Source of the DNA: Nannochloropsis oceanica
Lineage: Eukaryota; Sar; Eustigmatophyceae; Eustigmatales; Monodopsidaceae
Length of the DNA: 64,000 bases
Reading direction: 5' to 3'
NCBI GenBank assembly: GCA_004519485.1
Contig: CP038106.1
Coordinates: 372,001-436,000 of the forward strand
Shown here: positions 63,662 to 64,000 of the stretch, piece after piece
Numbering within the stretch: the stretch's first letter is position 1
Layout of the letters: each line of letters begins with the position of its first letter
Notes under the pieces: generated by a model
Seen by the model: only the letters and a program-made list of their open reading frames with translations
The model's database searches: none
What the model was told of the DNA's origin: nothing
Program-made: the position numbers and the translations under genes

Positions 63662-64000
63662 CTATGGATCATCGGCTCCTCTGAATTTCCTGGAAGCCAG
63701 ATTCTCTTTTTTCTCAAGAAGTGGTCGCATCCGGGCAACAATCATTTTGTGCTGCTGCTGCAATTTGCCTACCTCAGGCAATTGTTGAGCGTCGGGACGA
63801 GTCAAACACGTCCCCCAAGTGTATTCTAGGCGATTCAAGAGCCACATCCGCCAGTCTGTCTCCTGGCGACCAGGCCCCCGGTACCACTGGGATGCAGTGG
63901 TGGCAAGGGAAGCATCGTTAAAGGGACTAACACGGGGCACACGGCGCAATTGAGCCTCGGCGGTCGCCAAGGAAACCGTGGGGCTGAGGTACAAAAGATG
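63662..64000 (-). CDS. C-terminal end of an unidentified gene (cut by the window edge)
   Basis: The minus strand is open from the window edge to a stop at 63662, 112 residues with no ATG at its start, so the gene continues to the right. It includes TVSLATAEAQLRRVPRVSPF, WYRGPGRQETDWRMWLLNRL and a coiled-coil-like stretch (KLQQQHKMIVARMRPLLEKK) ahead of a short end. No family is recognised. Composition and the long open frame support coding, but an upstream exon has not been seen. Confidence 0.45.
   Translation of the reverse strand, partial: HLLYLSPTVSLATAEAQLRRVPRVSPFNDASLATTASQWYRGPGRQETDWRMWLLNRLEYTWGTCLTRPDAQQLPEVGKLQQQHKMIVARMRPLLEKKENLASRKFRGADDP

Overview
The window looks like nuclear DNA of a compact eukaryotic genome. 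It carries about 22 full-length protein genes, one partial gene at the right edge and several doubtful small ones. Introns are few and short (mostly about 90-380 bp, GT..AG) and intergenic gaps are usually 200-1000 bp. Protein content points to a photosynthetic protist, most likely a stramenopile alga of the eustigmatophyte (Nannochloropsis-like) kind. This is inferred from signal-peptide-plus-transit-like N-termini on likely plastid proteins, fused metabolic enzymes, and dense coding with Ser/Gln/Gly/Ala homopolymer runs. No sequence search was possible, so the organism is an inference. I saw no rRNA, tRNA, CRISPR array or intact mobile element.

Layout. 1-9 kb: an ankyrin DHHC palmitoyltransferase, a small Cys/His zinc protein, a Golgi PAPS transporter, a DUF4336 plastid-type protein and a membrane-anchored ubiquitin-like protein. 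9.6-17 kb: Raptor, the TORC1 scaffold, with a reading-frame jump at a G15 run, then a Qa-SNARE syntaxin. 17-26 kb: Xaa-Pro aminopeptidase, a MYND/RING-like protein and a GT60-like glycosyltransferase. 26-32 kb: the fused proton-translocating NAD(P) transhydrogenase and an alpha/beta hydrolase. 32.5-39 kb: a three-exon gene for a 1099-residue zinc/ankyrin protein of unknown family, then an ArfGAP1-type GTPase activator. 39-46 kb: an ER DnaJ, a second DHHC enzyme and a small plastid-type protein. 46-54 kb: two gene fusions, phosphopantothenate-cysteine ligase with a class 3 lipase-like domain and zinc knuckles, and phosphoglycerate dehydrogenase with phosphoserine aminotransferase. 55-63 kb: a Fun30/SMARCAD1 remodeller, a PX-EDR2_C protein and a tubulin-tyrosine-ligase-like protein.

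Several genes share themes without being clustered by pathway. Membrane traffic and lipid signalling are served by two DHHC enzymes, syntaxin, ArfGAP, PX-EDR2_C and the lipase-like fusion. Secretory glycan and protein maturation are served by the PAPS transporter, the GT60-like enzyme and the ER DnaJ. Cofactor, redox and amino-acid metabolism are served by the transhydrogenase, PPCS and the serine pathway. Growth control is represented by Raptor. Genes are arranged as an ordinary eukaryotic mix of divergent, convergent and tandem pairs.

The most novel points are the PPCS-lipase-zinc-knuckle fusion, the serine-pathway fusion, the 1099-residue zinc/ankyrin protein, a possible alternative last exon for the PAPS transporter, and small uncatalogued or decaying reading frames in the gaps. 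All splice models were built by hand from GT/AG signals, reading phase and protein continuity.
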